From: Aphelenchoides besseyi
Lineage: Eukaryota > Nematoda > Chromadorea > Rhabditida > Aphelenchoididae
Direction: 5' to 3'
DNA length: 64,000 nucleotides
Assembly: GCA_024699855.1 (NCBI GenBank)
Contig: JAMPIQ010000001.1
Location: 15,996,001 to 16,060,000, forward strand
Below, one piece after another: positions 35,732 to 47,370 of the stretch (position 1 is its first letter; each line of letters starts with the position of its first letter). The position numbers and the translations under genes are program-made. The notes under the pieces were generated by a model. That model made no database searches. It was not told the origin of the DNA and worked only from the letters and a program-made list of their open reading frames with translations.

Positions 35732-38700
35732 ATGAAAATCTTGTTGTTCTTGTTGTTCGGTGAGTTCCTGTCGTCGCAATTGAACGCTGTGGTTTTCAGT
35801 GTCCGTTAAGGCGAACGAACTTTCACGGTGTTGTGCCGGTGGTTCTCGACATTATCGTGAGGCCAAAACATGTCAGGGACTGAAGTCGGAGGGCAATTCG
35901 GGTACCTGTCGACGTGCTGCAGAGATCTGCTGTCTACGAGCGTCGTTGGAGAAAAGTTGCGAGTTGGGAACTGAAATGGCACAAACCCAAAACTACTGCT
36001 CATCGACGGTCAACATCTTGGGTGGTGGTTTAAGGAAAGAGTGTTGCGACTGTTGTCAGCTCGGGAAAGAATTGCGAGAGAATGGCGAGGAATGTGAAGC
36101 TCCAGTTGGTTTCAGTGCCTACTGTTTGAAGTCATTCAATGAATGTTGCAATAAGAACTTCCAAAAAAGTAAGTGCTAATCTTTCTCAATGGCCATTTTT
36201 TGATTGCAGATGTTGTGTCGAATTCTGTTGATTCCGACTCTACGGATCGTTGCAAAACGGCCGGTTGCGAACATTTCTGTACGGATCGTGGAGAAAGCGG
36301 AATCGAGTGCTCGTGTCGAGCAGGCTATGATTTGGGAGCGAATGGAAGATCGTGTGTTGGTATGTTTCTTGAGCTGCTTATTTTGCTTATGCTCGATTAG
36401 TCCATTTATTGCTTTATCGTAACAAACGCACTGCACAAAATATTTATCATTTGTCAGCACACTGTTGCAAGCAAGATGGTAGTCGTTGTGTTCGATTAGT
36501 CGACGGTAACTATCGATGTGATCCCGATTTGTTGTTGAAACAAATTCCGATTCAACAGCCTTATTGGCAACAAGAACCCAAATGTTCTCGTGGTTTTCGA
36601 TATTCACGACCTCAAAATCGTTGTGTCGGTGAGTTGAAAGAATTGGTGCTGTTGACTAATGAGTTTAGTTTTGTTTGTTATTAACTAATTGGTTTGTTGG
36701 TGTTCATTCACATGTCACGCTTTTTAACCCTTAAATCCGAACCTTTTCCCATTGTGCTTTCCAGATGTCGATGAGTGTTTCGGGGATCCAATTTGTCTCG
36801 AACCGAACACTCAATGTTTGAATACCGAAGGAACTTATCAGTGCGTTTGTAAGATGGGTTTCTATTGGAGTAGTGCGGGATACGTGTGCGTAGGTAACGA
36901 ATCCTTTTGCTTTGCTTTTTTCCGTAATCCATTTAACAAAAATGACTCTGCAGATATTGACGAGTGTTTGCTGTTGGTTGACGATTGTTTGGAATCGCAA
37001 CGATGTTTGAATACGCCCGGCTCATACAAGTGCATACGAACGTTGAGTTGTGGAACCGGTTATGCGTTGGATAGTGAGACTGAGCAGTGTGTTGGTATGC
37101 CGTGAACATGTTTGCAAAAGGCCCCATGATTAAACCCTCAATTTCAGATGTCGATGAATGTAATCTCGGAGCTCATGATTGTGGTTTGTTGTATCACTGT
37201 CGTAACACTCAAGGATCCTATCGATGTGATCCGAAACAATGTGCGGCGAACGAAGTGATGGATCAGAACGGCGAGTGCACTTCCGTTGCATGTCCGGCCG
37301 GTTATTTGGCTCGTGATGGGCGTTGTGAAGGTCGGTTAAGTTGCAATGAATGAGTTAGCATTTCTTAGATGTGGATGAATGTCAAACTCCGCACAAATGT
37401 GGCAACTACGAGGAATGCATTAATACTCCCGGTTCTTATCGTTGTCAACAAAAAGGAAATTTGTGTGCGCCCGGATATCAAATGGACAAAGAATCAGGAT
37501 TCTGTTTAGGTAAATTGACTTTAGAAACACTAACTGGTTGCATGTTAAGATATCGATGAGTGTCAGAGCAACTTGCACACTTGCGGTCAGCTTCAATGCA
37601 TCAATCTGCCCGGCACCTTCAAATGTCGATGCGCTGCGGGATACGAGTTCAATGAGACAACAAAGTTCTGCGAGGATGTTAATGAGGTACTAAATCTGAG
37701 CTTACGAACAAAATCAAGATTTCAAGTGCGTAAAATTTCGTGGGCACATTTGTTCACATCATGCAACTTGTGAAAATACGATCGGATCGTTTGTTTGCCA
37801 TTGCATGAACGGATATCGATTAGGTTCTGACGGAAGGCATTGCGATGGTGAGTTAGAAGACGAATAAAGCGACAATCTTTTGTAGATATTGACGAGTGTT
37901 CAACTGGAGAAGCAAAATGTCAACAGCGTGAGTTTCCTAACAAACAAAACGCTGTCAATGTTTTAAAGGCTGCATTAATACTCCCGGTAGTTATCAATGT
38001 GTTTGTGAGCGCGGATATCAACTCGGAGCTAACGAACTGACGTGTGAAGACATCAATGAGTGTGCAACATGGGCGAGAAGTGGTAATCAACTTTGTATGG
38101 GCGATTGTGAAAATACCCCCGGTTCATTCAAATGCACTTGTCCAACCGGTTATCTGCTTCTGGAAGATAACGTGACATGTAAAGGTAAAACTTCGAGTTA
38201 ATTAATTAACTTATTCAATTCATAGATATCGATGAATGCTCTGAAATTGGTTGTCCATATGCTACTGACTTGTGTGTTAACACACTAGGAAGTTTTCGAT
38301 GCCAACAGATCGACTGCCCGAAGAATTATGTTATTGATCGTCACTACAAAAAGTGAGTTGCGTGTGTTTAACAACCACTTATTTGCTCTAATCACTAACC
38401 CCGTCGATTTGCAGTCGTTGTGTTCGAAAACCGAATTTGTGTGTTAATCCGCAATCCGAACGTTGCAAACGACATCCCGTCCACATTTCCTGGCAACACA
38501 TTGCAATACCCAAACACGTCAACATTTCAACTTTACGAACTTCGATTACTCTTTTCAGTATGAAAGGTCCCGTGTCACCGAATTCGACAATGCAATTTGA
38601 ATTGCGGCTTGTTAACTCCACAGCCGGTAGAACTAATCGATCTTTCTTTAACTGTTTTGTTAAGAAGCTGAAAGTGTGACATTGGCTGTGCGTGAAAACT

Positions 38701-39440
38701 TTCTAATCCAAAAAGGAGACGACCGCAACTCGGCGGTCATCGCACTTCGAGACTCGTTGGATGGACCACAAACCGTTCATTTGGAGTTGATTCTACGACT
38801 AACAACCAATGGCGATTTCGGAGGCAAATATGTGGCGAATCTGAACGTCTATGTTTCGAAGCATCGCGCTGCTCCACATCACCGGAATTTGCACGAACAT
38901 TTTAACTTCTTTTGAAGTGTTTTTTCTTATGTGATCTCAAGCTTGTTAACCCAAATAAACTTGTTTTTAGTAAAGTTGAAGACGGCTACTCGTGTTTGAA
39001 GAACTGCAAAGTTTGGGATCATTTGTGTTTAGCGAATTACACAAAAGAGATCTTGTACCAGTATCGTGCGATTCCAACGGTAACTAAATTGGATCGACCT
39101 TTAGAAGTGAATTTGTATTCAACGTTTAAAGCTGATGAGTTTGCTTGTAGATAACGAGAGTTACAGTCTTCATGGAAATCTCTTTTCGGGCCGAGTTTAT
39201 CATGGATCCGATGAACAGACATCATTTTGCGGTGCAAAAAGAAGGAACAAACATTGGTAATCGAAGCCTGTGATCATTGATTCACTAAGCTGTTTAGCTG
39301 TGGTTTCATTGATTAGACCGATCCATGGACCGCGAAGTGAGATTGTGCGAATAGTCGTGAATAATCGATCGCCGAGAGCAGAGATACTTTCTCATAATTT
39401 GATTTACATCAAAGTGGACGTCGGTTCATTCGACTTTTAA
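35732..39440 (+). CDS. fbl-1: Fibulin-1, with alternative C and D C-terminal modules
   Basis: A secreted basement-membrane glycoprotein. A short first exon encodes the signal peptide (MKILLFLLF). An anaphylatoxin-like Cys-rich region follows (for example [32 protein letters not shown]). Then come about ten EGF-like modules, mostly calcium-binding type starting D-V/I-D-E-C, nearly one per exon ([68 protein letters not shown]). After the exon ending at about 38351 two acceptors are in phase. 38415 leads to the fibulin-1C-type end (stop at 38913), and 38971 leads to the fibulin-1D-type end (exons 38971-39105, 39152-39257 and from about 39299 to the TAA at 39438). Both terminal modules match the corresponding vertebrate forms in pattern. 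Identification is secure. Confidence 0.95.
38954..38959 (+). promoter_or_regulatory. fbl-1: Poly(A) signal for the fibulin-1C-type transcript
   Basis: AATAAA lies 39 bp after the C-form stop and only about 10 bp before the acceptor of the D-form exon (38970). Cleavage here would remove the D exons, so poly(A) use and splicing to D should exclude one another. Confidence 0.7.
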
Positions 39441-39771
39441 ATCTAATTTATGGAATAATTGTTCGGAGTTTACTATATTAAAATAAATATAAACTGTTGG
39501 CAACGAAAAGAAATTACTTGTGTTTTTGATTTAATTTTTCGTTCAACGAGTTCAATTGAGTCGATTTTATAATCACATTTACTGGGAAACATGCACTTGG
39601 TGATCAAGTTCTGAAACCGTAATATCTCGAATTAAACGTTCTTCTTAGTGTATTGCGCTAGTATATTTATGTTTTAGAACACGAGAAGATTCTCGTTAAA
39701 TTCGCGTTCTATCTTGGTCTCCTGTAGCAAAATGATTTGTGCAAGCAAAGTGTGAATTTGTGTTGAACTCG
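39441..39771. other. Intergenic region
   Basis: About 330 A/T-rich bases between fibulin-1 and the 7TM gene, with AATAAA near 39482 for fibulin-1D. No gene is seen. Confidence 0.65.
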
Positions 39772-40896
39772 ATGAACGTAACCAAAAGTCGCTCGTCTCA
39801 AAACGATCTGTACTCTCAAATTCTGCAGGTCAATTATAACTCTTCGTTTGTTTTGGGTATCCTGTCAAGCACAATCTTAATTTACCTCATCATCAAACGT
39901 TCACCTACAAATCTACAGCCCTATTGTTTCGTCTATCTATTTGCCGCTCTTTCTGATGGCTTGACTATACTTGCACAGAGTACATGTCAACTTGTAAGTT
40001 CTATTCAAATTTCAACTAACGTGAATTTAGGACTTTCAAACGATCAATGGCGTGTATCTTATTGTTTGCAAGGGACCTGCAAGATATTTGCCTAAGACCG
40101 GTCAATGGATCGTTTATTCAATTCTTATGTCCACTATATCCCTGGAGATTCTCATTCTTCTTTTCGAAACGTCTTTTCGTTTCTACTTCATAAAAACGTA
40201 AACTATAAACTAACACGTAGATGACACTCATTGGTTTCAGACGACATGCAATGCCAACGAAACAACTTGTTCTTGTAACTCTCGTCATCACTTTTCTGAG
40301 TTTTGTTCAAGTTCCCACGATCCTTATCGAATATACGTACTTTGCTAACAACCAGACCGATTATCGTCAATGGTGGCCACAAGATCATCCCAATATTGTT
40401 ATCATGGCTAATAACCACAAAAATGACGTCGTCTTCAGATTGCTAGGAATGTATCGCTCGTCGCTGTCATTAGGGACTTTTCTTATGTCGATTCTTATTA
40501 CAGTTTTGTCCGTTAGAGAGATGAAAAAAGGAGTAATACGAATGTCGAACAGAACCGAATGTTTGCTGATACAGTTTACAAACACGGTAATTACGCGAGT
40601 AAGTTGACGTGCTGCTTAACTTCATCAACATCTCTTTCTAGATGACCTTGTTTGCATGTTTGACAGTAGTTCCTTTAATCTTTGCTCAAATTCTGAAATC
40701 AATCGGAATCATAACAAAAAGCTTCGCTATCTTTTCAATGCTATGTTTTATTTGGCTTCCTACATTGAACACCATCTTTTTGCTTGGATTCGTCAAAACC
40801 TACAGAGAAGCGTTTTTAGAAGGTTTTTGGTCGAAAATAAAGTTCCTGCGATATGTAGTTCAGACATCGAGAGCAAGAGTCCGAACCATAAATTGA
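39772..40896 (+). CDS. Serpentine chemoreceptor-like 7TM protein
   Basis: The ATG at 39772 gives a short Asn/Ser-rich outer end, then hydrophobic segments. TM1 is FVLGILSSTILIYLIIKRSP, with the S-P just after it that is typical of nematode chemoreceptor families. TM2 is CFVYLFAALSDGLTILAQ. A segment with a Cys follows (YLIVCKG), then WIVYSILMSTISLEILILLF, QLVLVTLVITFLSFVQVP, SLGTFLMSILITVLSV, MTLFACLTVVPLIFAQIL and FSMLCFIWLPTLNTIFLL. Introns fall near 39992, 40197 and 40598. The tail is short and basic, with TGA at 40894. It resembles the Str/Srd-type superfamilies, but I cannot name the class. Ligand unknown; expression in sensory neurons is usual for such genes. Confidence 0.8.
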
Positions 40897-41385
40897 CAAC
40901 CATCTCCAGTCATTATTTCAACATTGTAATTGAGCCTGTAAGATAACCCAGATAAATGCATCAGCTCTGAGCTAATGCTTTTCATTCACAATAAAAAAAC
41001 ATGTGATGGTTCTTTTCAACATCAGATATAACGCTAAGACAAAGTAAAAGGTCTACTTCTTAAGTAAAGTTATTAAGTCATTTGCGGTATAAATAGCGAC
41101 TTGATTCGACAAAAATTGCAACCAAAAATTACTCTTGAGTTCAAGTCGATGTTCATTCCATTAACATTGTGCAGACTCTCAGTTGTTACTTGCTGTTCGC
41201 ACAGAACAAAGTACTTGTTGAGTAACTCGCTTAACAGACAGCTTTTGAAACTCGCATAAATTGGTCGTTAGGTACTCGACACTTTTTGTTCTTTGATAAG
41301 TGAACTAGGAAATGTTTCTGTGGATGGCATGTAGATTTGTATTGGAATAGATTTTAATAACAACAAACATAACAATCAAACAATT
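40897..41385. other. Intergenic region between convergent genes, with a TATA-like element
   Basis: About 490 bp. A TATAAAT at about 41090 has the form of a core promoter but no coding frame follows before the end of WDR74. Poly(A)-type AATAAA sequences are present near 40992. No RNA gene was recognised. Confidence 0.55.
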
Positions 41386-42548
41386 TCAATTTCTGAAGAA
41401 ATCAGCTACGGCTTCAGGCTCATCGTCCTCTTCTTCATCCTCGCGTTCTAGTTTCTCTTCTTTCATCGATTTGTGTAACAGAACGGCGTTCAATCGTGTT
41501 TTGCAGTAAATCTGAAGAGAACATGAAGTTGATTGCTGAATACGGTCCTTACCTTCTTGGCCATCTGATGAGTTTGAATGTTGTGAACGCAGAGAAAACG
41601 ATCGATTCCACAGGATGCAAATGTCGGTTCTGTGGGATGAGCGTGAATGGAACGAACTGAACCGGCAAATCCACGAAACTTCTGGAGCGGTCGAACTAAA
41701 ACTGACAAATTACAAACGACATCGAGGAAAATACTTACTTTTGCCACGAAGATCAAAGAGCGCCAAATCGCCTCTTGTGTTTCCGACGATCAACTGTTCA
41801 GGCCGATAGGTGGTCGAGATGGCTGTGATCGGTTCTTGTAGCCATTCCACTTCTTTCACTGGTCTTCGTTGAGCTTTCAGATCATACAGTCGGAGCTGAT
41901 GGTGACCAGTGGCCGTGCAGATAAGTTTGGAGTCTGTGAAGCGAACGGCCGAAACCCAAATCGGCTTTCTCAAACACAACGACGATTTTTTGACCTGAAA
42001 CTTGGGTATAGAAGTTGAAGTAGAAGAAAACATACGTTCTTAGCCGTGAACACGTTTTGGCCGTTCGAGAGATCCCACAACTTTAACGGATTTTCACGAC
42101 CACCAGATGCCAAGAAATGATCGTTTAGTGGATCAACCCTCAGGCATTTCAGATTATTTCCAGCTTCAATTACGGTCGTCTCGTCGCACCTAATAACTCC
42201 AGTTTCTGTTCCTGTGATCACTTGTCCTCTAGAATCAATATGAAGAAGTTGACTGCGCATTTTGACCTACTGATTTGTTGATTGAATCGAAACAAATTGA
42301 GCATCTAAATCGGGAGCAGAACTAACTGTCGTGTACGAGTCCAAATGATACGAATTGACTTGGCCGTTCTTTTGCAATGCCAATACTTCGCCTTCAAGAG
42401 ACGAACCAACTCCTCGGTAACACAACTCGACGATTCCATGGACTTTGGGTTGCAACTTCTCGATCGAATTCACGTTTCGAACCTTCGAGCTCTGCAACTC
42501 GACGACTTTGAACGCGCCGGTAGTTGCTCCCAAGAAGCAATCTGTCAT
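41386..42548 (-). CDS. WDR74: WDR74/Nsa1-like WD-repeat ribosome assembly factor
   Basis: The WDR74/Nsa1 family associates with pre-60S ribosomes in the nucleolus. The minus-strand exons give a WD-repeat protein in the right order: MTDCFLGATTGAFKVVELQS, LKCLRVDPLNDHFLASGGRE followed by NPLKLWDLSNGQNVFTAKN, KLICTATGHHQLRLYDLKAQ, QLIVGNTRGDLALFDLRGKS and FRGFAGSVRSIHAHPTEPTF then ASCGIDRFLCVHNIQTHQM. A very acidic tail (EREDEEEDDEPEAVADFF) ends at TGA 41386-41388. Four introns of about 40-60 bp. The start lies 100 bp downstream of the URB1-like stop. Identification is good. Confidence 0.88.
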
Positions 42549-42648
42549 TCTAAAGACTATGTAAATGAGATGAAACAAAACAATCAGAGAGAACTAGTGG
42601 TTGATTGACCAATGGGTTTCAACGTATTTCAAAACAAAACAATTTATT

Positions 42649-43892
42649 TCAACAATCAACAAGAAAATTCAGTTCAATCAACGGATTCTTTTCTTCTTTG
42701 CACTTCGATTCAAAAGCTTCGATCATCTGAAAAAACAGTAAGTAGTAAGTCGGTCGTTCAATATTACTCACTCTTCTGTAGTTTAGCTTCAATGTCATAA
42801 GCCGGAGAGGATCATCAGTCCAAGTGACCACGTGGTTGGCGAGTTGAACGAACAGACCACTCAAGTTCACTATCTCAACAACCGTCGTTGTTGGATGCTG
42901 AAACTTCGATAAGAGCACTCGTATCGGTTACTTACAGTCACTGCGAAGAAGAACCATGTGGACAAATTGTGTTTATCGAAGAGACTTCGCGCACAATTTG
43001 AGTGTTGGAGTGAGTTTCTAAGCAGAATTATGATCCGCATTTTACTCGTGTTGTTGCAGATGGTGGTTGTGAAGGCAGACAAACATGCGCCAATAATCCC
43101 ACTGAAAACAGTTCAAATAAACTCGTGAGAGTGACTCACCTCCTCTCTAGAACCTCGTAGTCTTCAGGCCGATGGATGGAGTAGCAGACGCAGCCGAGAA
43201 TCCAATGTCGTTCACGATTGTAATTGGACAGAGATTCAGAGAAGAAGAATTTGTTGAACTCAGAAATCATATCGAGCCGCAGAGCCGGACGTTGACTGAA
43301 AGATGCCATCAAAGGTCGAAACATCGGATAGCCGGGATTCAACATTACAGTCACCGATTCGCAGAGAAACCGAGTTACAGCTAAACAGAAAACTGACTGT
43401 TTAAAAGTAAACAACTCACGAGACGAAAGACGTTGATTCGGTTTCTGAACTCCGTTCTTGATCAAATGAAGAAAGAAAGTGATCAGAGACTTCGGCCCAA
43501 ACTCTTCCAAACTCAGTTCTCGAGCCAAGTTCGAGTAGTTCTGTAGGGTAACGTAGGCAATCGAGCGTTTTTCATCGTCGTGAAAACTCAGAGCTGACAA
43601 CAGGAAATGAAGACCGTTGGCCAAAATAAACTTCTTGCAACTCAACTGAAAGAAGAGATAACTTGATTTGTGGAACTCGAACACAAACCTCTGAGCCGCG
43701 AAAGATCAACGAATAGAAAACTTTGAGCAACTCTTCCGGATCGTAGAATTCATCACTTAACGGCTCATTTTGATACTCCGATCTGATCATCCGATGTGCA
43801 GTTGCCAAAATGACTGTCGGATCCAAACAGTCGAGAATTTGATTGGCATTTCGCAGCGCCAAGAACTTCTCACAACCCAACGGTTTTGGCAT
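42649..43892 (-). CDS. URB1: URB1/Npa1-like protein, C-terminal module only
   Basis: URB1 (Npa1) is a very large nucleolar protein needed early in 60S assembly. This gene encodes only the conserved C-terminal domain, about 350 residues: DPTVILATAHRMIRSEYQNE, CKKFILANGLHFLLSALSFH, YSNLARELSLEEFGPKSLIT, MISEFNKFFFSESLSNYNRE, RHWILGCVCYSIHRPEDYEV and WFFFAVTV. The ATG at 43892 directly follows a TTCAATTCAG acceptor, so a trans-spliced start is likely. Exons join in frame through five short introns to TGA at 42649. No upstream sequence in the 200 bp before the collagen stop can extend it. Family assignment is fairly confident; whether the missing N-terminal portion is encoded elsewhere cannot be told. 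Confidence 0.7.
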
Positions 43893-44087
43893 CTGAATTG
43901 AACGAGAGGACTAGTTTCTAATTTTTGTTAAATCTCAGTGCTTTTGCAGCACAACGACTGAACAAGCAAACGAATTGAATTCGCGTCGAGATTCTTGTAA
44001 ACTGTCTTATGGAACAATTTGATAAGTTTATTTGGGAATGTTGAAAATGACAATTTGGAATGTTTGTTGACTGATATTTTTGGCTTC

Positions 44088-46112
44088 TCAACGTCCGTAA
44101 CCTCCAGCTGCTGCAACTGATGAGTACGGAATCTCTTGTGCGTCAGGAATGCGCGGTTGAGCGGCGGAAGGTCCAACGAGAATTACAGAATCTACATTTT
44201 GACAAACACATGTTCCCGGTTCGCCCGGTGGTCCTAAAAACAAGTATTGTAAAATGAACAAACGCTGAAGAAACTAACCCATCGCTCCGGGTATTCCTTC
44301 AGATCCGGGATAACCTTAAAACCAATTATTTGTGAAGCGTGAATTGCTTGTTACCGGGTTCACCAGCCTCGCCAGTTGCTCCTAAATAAATGCTTTAAAC
44401 AGTGAACGTGAGCACTTTAACTAACCAGGCCAACCACGTTCGCCTTGAGGCCCAGTGAGGCCGTTTCGTCCGGGCAAACCAGGAACTCCTAAAGAAAAGT
44501 CTAATGGCATCAATTAGACATCAAACCTGGTGCACCGACAGGTCCAATTGGTCCTGAATAAGTGAGTTATATGGGTGAATCAAATAAACGGTTATAATCA
44601 ACTATTAACGTAAGTTCTAATTGGCTATTCAAGTTGTCGAGAACCAAAGACTTTATGCTTATTCCAACCACTAACCTGGATCTCCTGGGGGGCCTTCACG
44701 CACCTGAAAATAGTTAGCTTGATGCTTGAAACTAGTCATAGTACTTACTTCACCTGATGGTGTGACTCCTTTGTCTCCTGGAGCTCCTGAACAAAAGATT
44801 TTTAATCAAGGAGTGTTGTTGAATACGTTAAAACGAACCTGGAGAGCCTCTAAAGCCAGGCGGGCCTTGAGGACCTACAAAATTGTTAATAAATGACAAG
44901 AGCTCGTAAGCAAAAGTTTTCAACACTCAAAAACTTTATGGTAAATCACTAACCCGGTTCTCCTTTTGCCCCATCATCTCCGTCACGACCTGAACAAAAA
45001 TTAGAATCTTGAACAACAAATAAACTCACCTTTCTCTCCCGGCGGCCCTGATGGCCCAACGTCTCCAGGGAATCATGAAAATGTTGTTTTAAAGAACGAT
45101 TCTAAAATCTTTGCTTACCAGGCCATCCCTAAAACATCAAATGATAAGTCAGCAATTACTAACAATCAGACCTTAATTCCTGGCGGACCTTTAGGACATG
45201 GCCTGCAACTTGGCGGCTCGCGTTGAGCGTGAATGGGACATGTTTGATTGGGCGAAATACCGGGTAGTCCTAGACGAAAAGACATTAGACGAACAGATGA
45301 ATTTAATACTAACCCGGACGTCCTGCCGGACCAGGAATTCCTAAAGACTTATTAGAAAAGACTGTCGAACAATTCGTTACCGGGTTTTCCCGGCGTTCCG
45401 CTAGCGCCACGAGGTCCTAAAACATATTGAATTAATAACATCACAAGAAGTACGAAGACGTCAACTTTTGCTCATTAATCGTTTGATAAATTCTCGAATT
45501 TACGATTTGATCCGCTGAATCTACAGACTATTTTACGGTTACAAGACTTTGTATTCTTTGAAAACTTAAACTTATTCACTTCTACTCTTTAGATACCGTC
45601 AAATTCTCGATGAAAACTGGACAAAGAAAACAAACATACCAATTGGTCCTACAAGACAGCATCCTGGACACTCGTTTTCGATTGGTGTGCCCGTAGAATC
45701 GCTTGTCGGGATGATGTTAACGTCGTTACCGTAACCTCCCGAATCTCCACTTTCCATTTCCGATTCAGCGGCATATCCCTGTGCCGCGTAGCCGCCGTAA
45801 TTTGCGCGTCTCGTTCTGTTCAATTGCCGACTCAACTGCACTTCGATTACGGCTTCACGATTCGAACGCTAAAGAAGGTGCTTTTAGTTATTGCGAATCA
45901 CCGAGTACCTCGCAAAACTGCATTTCCTTTTCAACATAATCAATCGTGTTCTGAACGTTGTTGTACATTACGGGCAAAGACAAGCAGATGATTACAAGTG
46001 ATAGAGCACTAAAAACACCTTCTTCTTGACATCCAAACAAACCGAATCACCTAAACGCGATCTGCAGCCCGGTTACGAACTGATACACTCGTTGCCGTTT
46101 CATCACGTCCAT
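44088..46112 (-). CDS. Cuticle collagen with many tiny Gly-X-Y exons
   Basis: The ATG at 46112 opens the usual nematode cuticle collagen start (MDVMKRQRVYQFV), a membrane-type hydrophobic segment (IAFSALSLVIICLSLPVMY), a Cys (MQFCE), and a furin-like site RTRR followed by a Gly/Tyr-rich stretch. A CPGCC knot precedes the triple-helical part, which is interrupted once by a Cys-rich piece (CPIHAQREPPSCRPCP) and closed by GTCVC. The C-terminus is Ala/Gly/Tyr-rich, ending GGYGR with TGA at 44088-44090. The Gly-X-Y part is cut into roughly a dozen exons, often 27, 36 or 63 bp (for example 44357-44383, 44428-44490 and 44527-44553), with the Gly codon split G|GN at the joints. Identification is secure; it is a secreted structural protein. 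Confidence 0.95.
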
Positions 46113-47370
46113 CACACTCAACTCGCCGATTCTTCTCGGCCACCTTACTCAGTTCGTATGATCGAGATCGCCACGGACGTAGAGTGCGCAATAAACGACC
46201 GAAACGCACAGTAAAGGACGATCTCCGTTTATCAATGACGTCGGTTCAAGCGCTTCAACGGCGCTGTTGCCTGAAAACCAATCAGTTCGTGAGGTTTGAA
46301 GTCGAAAACACAAAAAGCAGCTTCTTCACGATCAACACATTTGCATAGAAATGGTTTCGTATAAACTCGTCGATGATAAAGAAGTGATTTGGCGTAGACT
46401 TCCAACCTTCCCAACAAACTGAAATGTGCGCCGAAGATCGGCAATCCGACGAGAGCGACCGAATGACCGCAATTTTTGCGCAATCAATCGACCCAATTTC
46501 GCGGAATCAATCGTTAGTCGGTGATAAAACGGATGGCGACTCTCAATGCCACTTCTCAAAAACCTTCAAATCAATTCAAATTCATGTGTGTGCTTTCGCC
46601 GAGACGCAACAAATCAACTTCTTCGACGCAACATTGCCATAAAAGTTTTAAAAACAAATTGCTCGCATTTTTCCTGCGAATTGTTCGCTTCGATGGCTTC
46701 GATTCGGGCGTTCCTGATGTGAACATCCGAAATCACAGGGTTGTAATCGAATCAACAAGGTGTCTGCAGGTCCCCGAAGTTTGGTTTCCAGTTGATCTTT
46801 TCGTGCAAACAAAAAATTTTTGGCCTCATTTCTCATTCACGCAGCGCGATGTCTCCGTGCGAGATGCCGGAAACGTTTTTCAGCGCAAAAATTCCATCGC
46901 ATTCCAGTCGTGCGCGTGCAAAAAAAAAGAAGAACATTTCCACCGGAAATCATTATTCTTTTTTTTGTTCACGAATTTGCGTATATTCGCGCGTACGTGA
47001 AATTCTCGCACAACATACGCTTTTTCCCGCTTTTCTTTTCTGTGACGCCTAATGGACGTTCGTTTTCGCAGATCGACGGCGCACGTCGTCGTTTGTTTTA
47101 TCTGCCCGACGTCTTATCACTTCGTTTTCGCTCGCAATCGAATTTTTGCCACGCATTTCGCACTGGAAGAGCGCGGGAGACGACGTCGTCGACGACGTCG
47201 GTTTGCGCAAAAATTTGTTTTTTTGCGTCGAACACAATTTTTTGAATTCTTCAAATTTTCCTTTCGATCGGAATGCACCGCCACCATTCGTGATTCAACT
47301 GTTTATTCACTTGTTTTCGCATTACAAGCCTGGCTCTGATGATCGGACCTTTCAGTTGGCGGCTTTCGAA
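46113..47370. other. Shared upstream region of divergent collagen (-) and TDU-protein (+) genes
   Basis: About 1.26 kb. Open frames occur on both strands; the most protein-like is minus 46232-46483 (83 codons), but it has no recognised motif and no clear splice partners. From about 46800 the sequence becomes rich in A runs, T runs and CG words, as in other 5' flanks of this window. A GCTTTCG-type context precedes the plus-strand ATG at 47371. Confidence 0.55.

Noticed and set aside
46232..46483. 83-codon minus-strand frame upstream of the collagen gene
   Set aside because: Protein-like in places but no homologue recognised, no start context and alternative frames across it are equally open.
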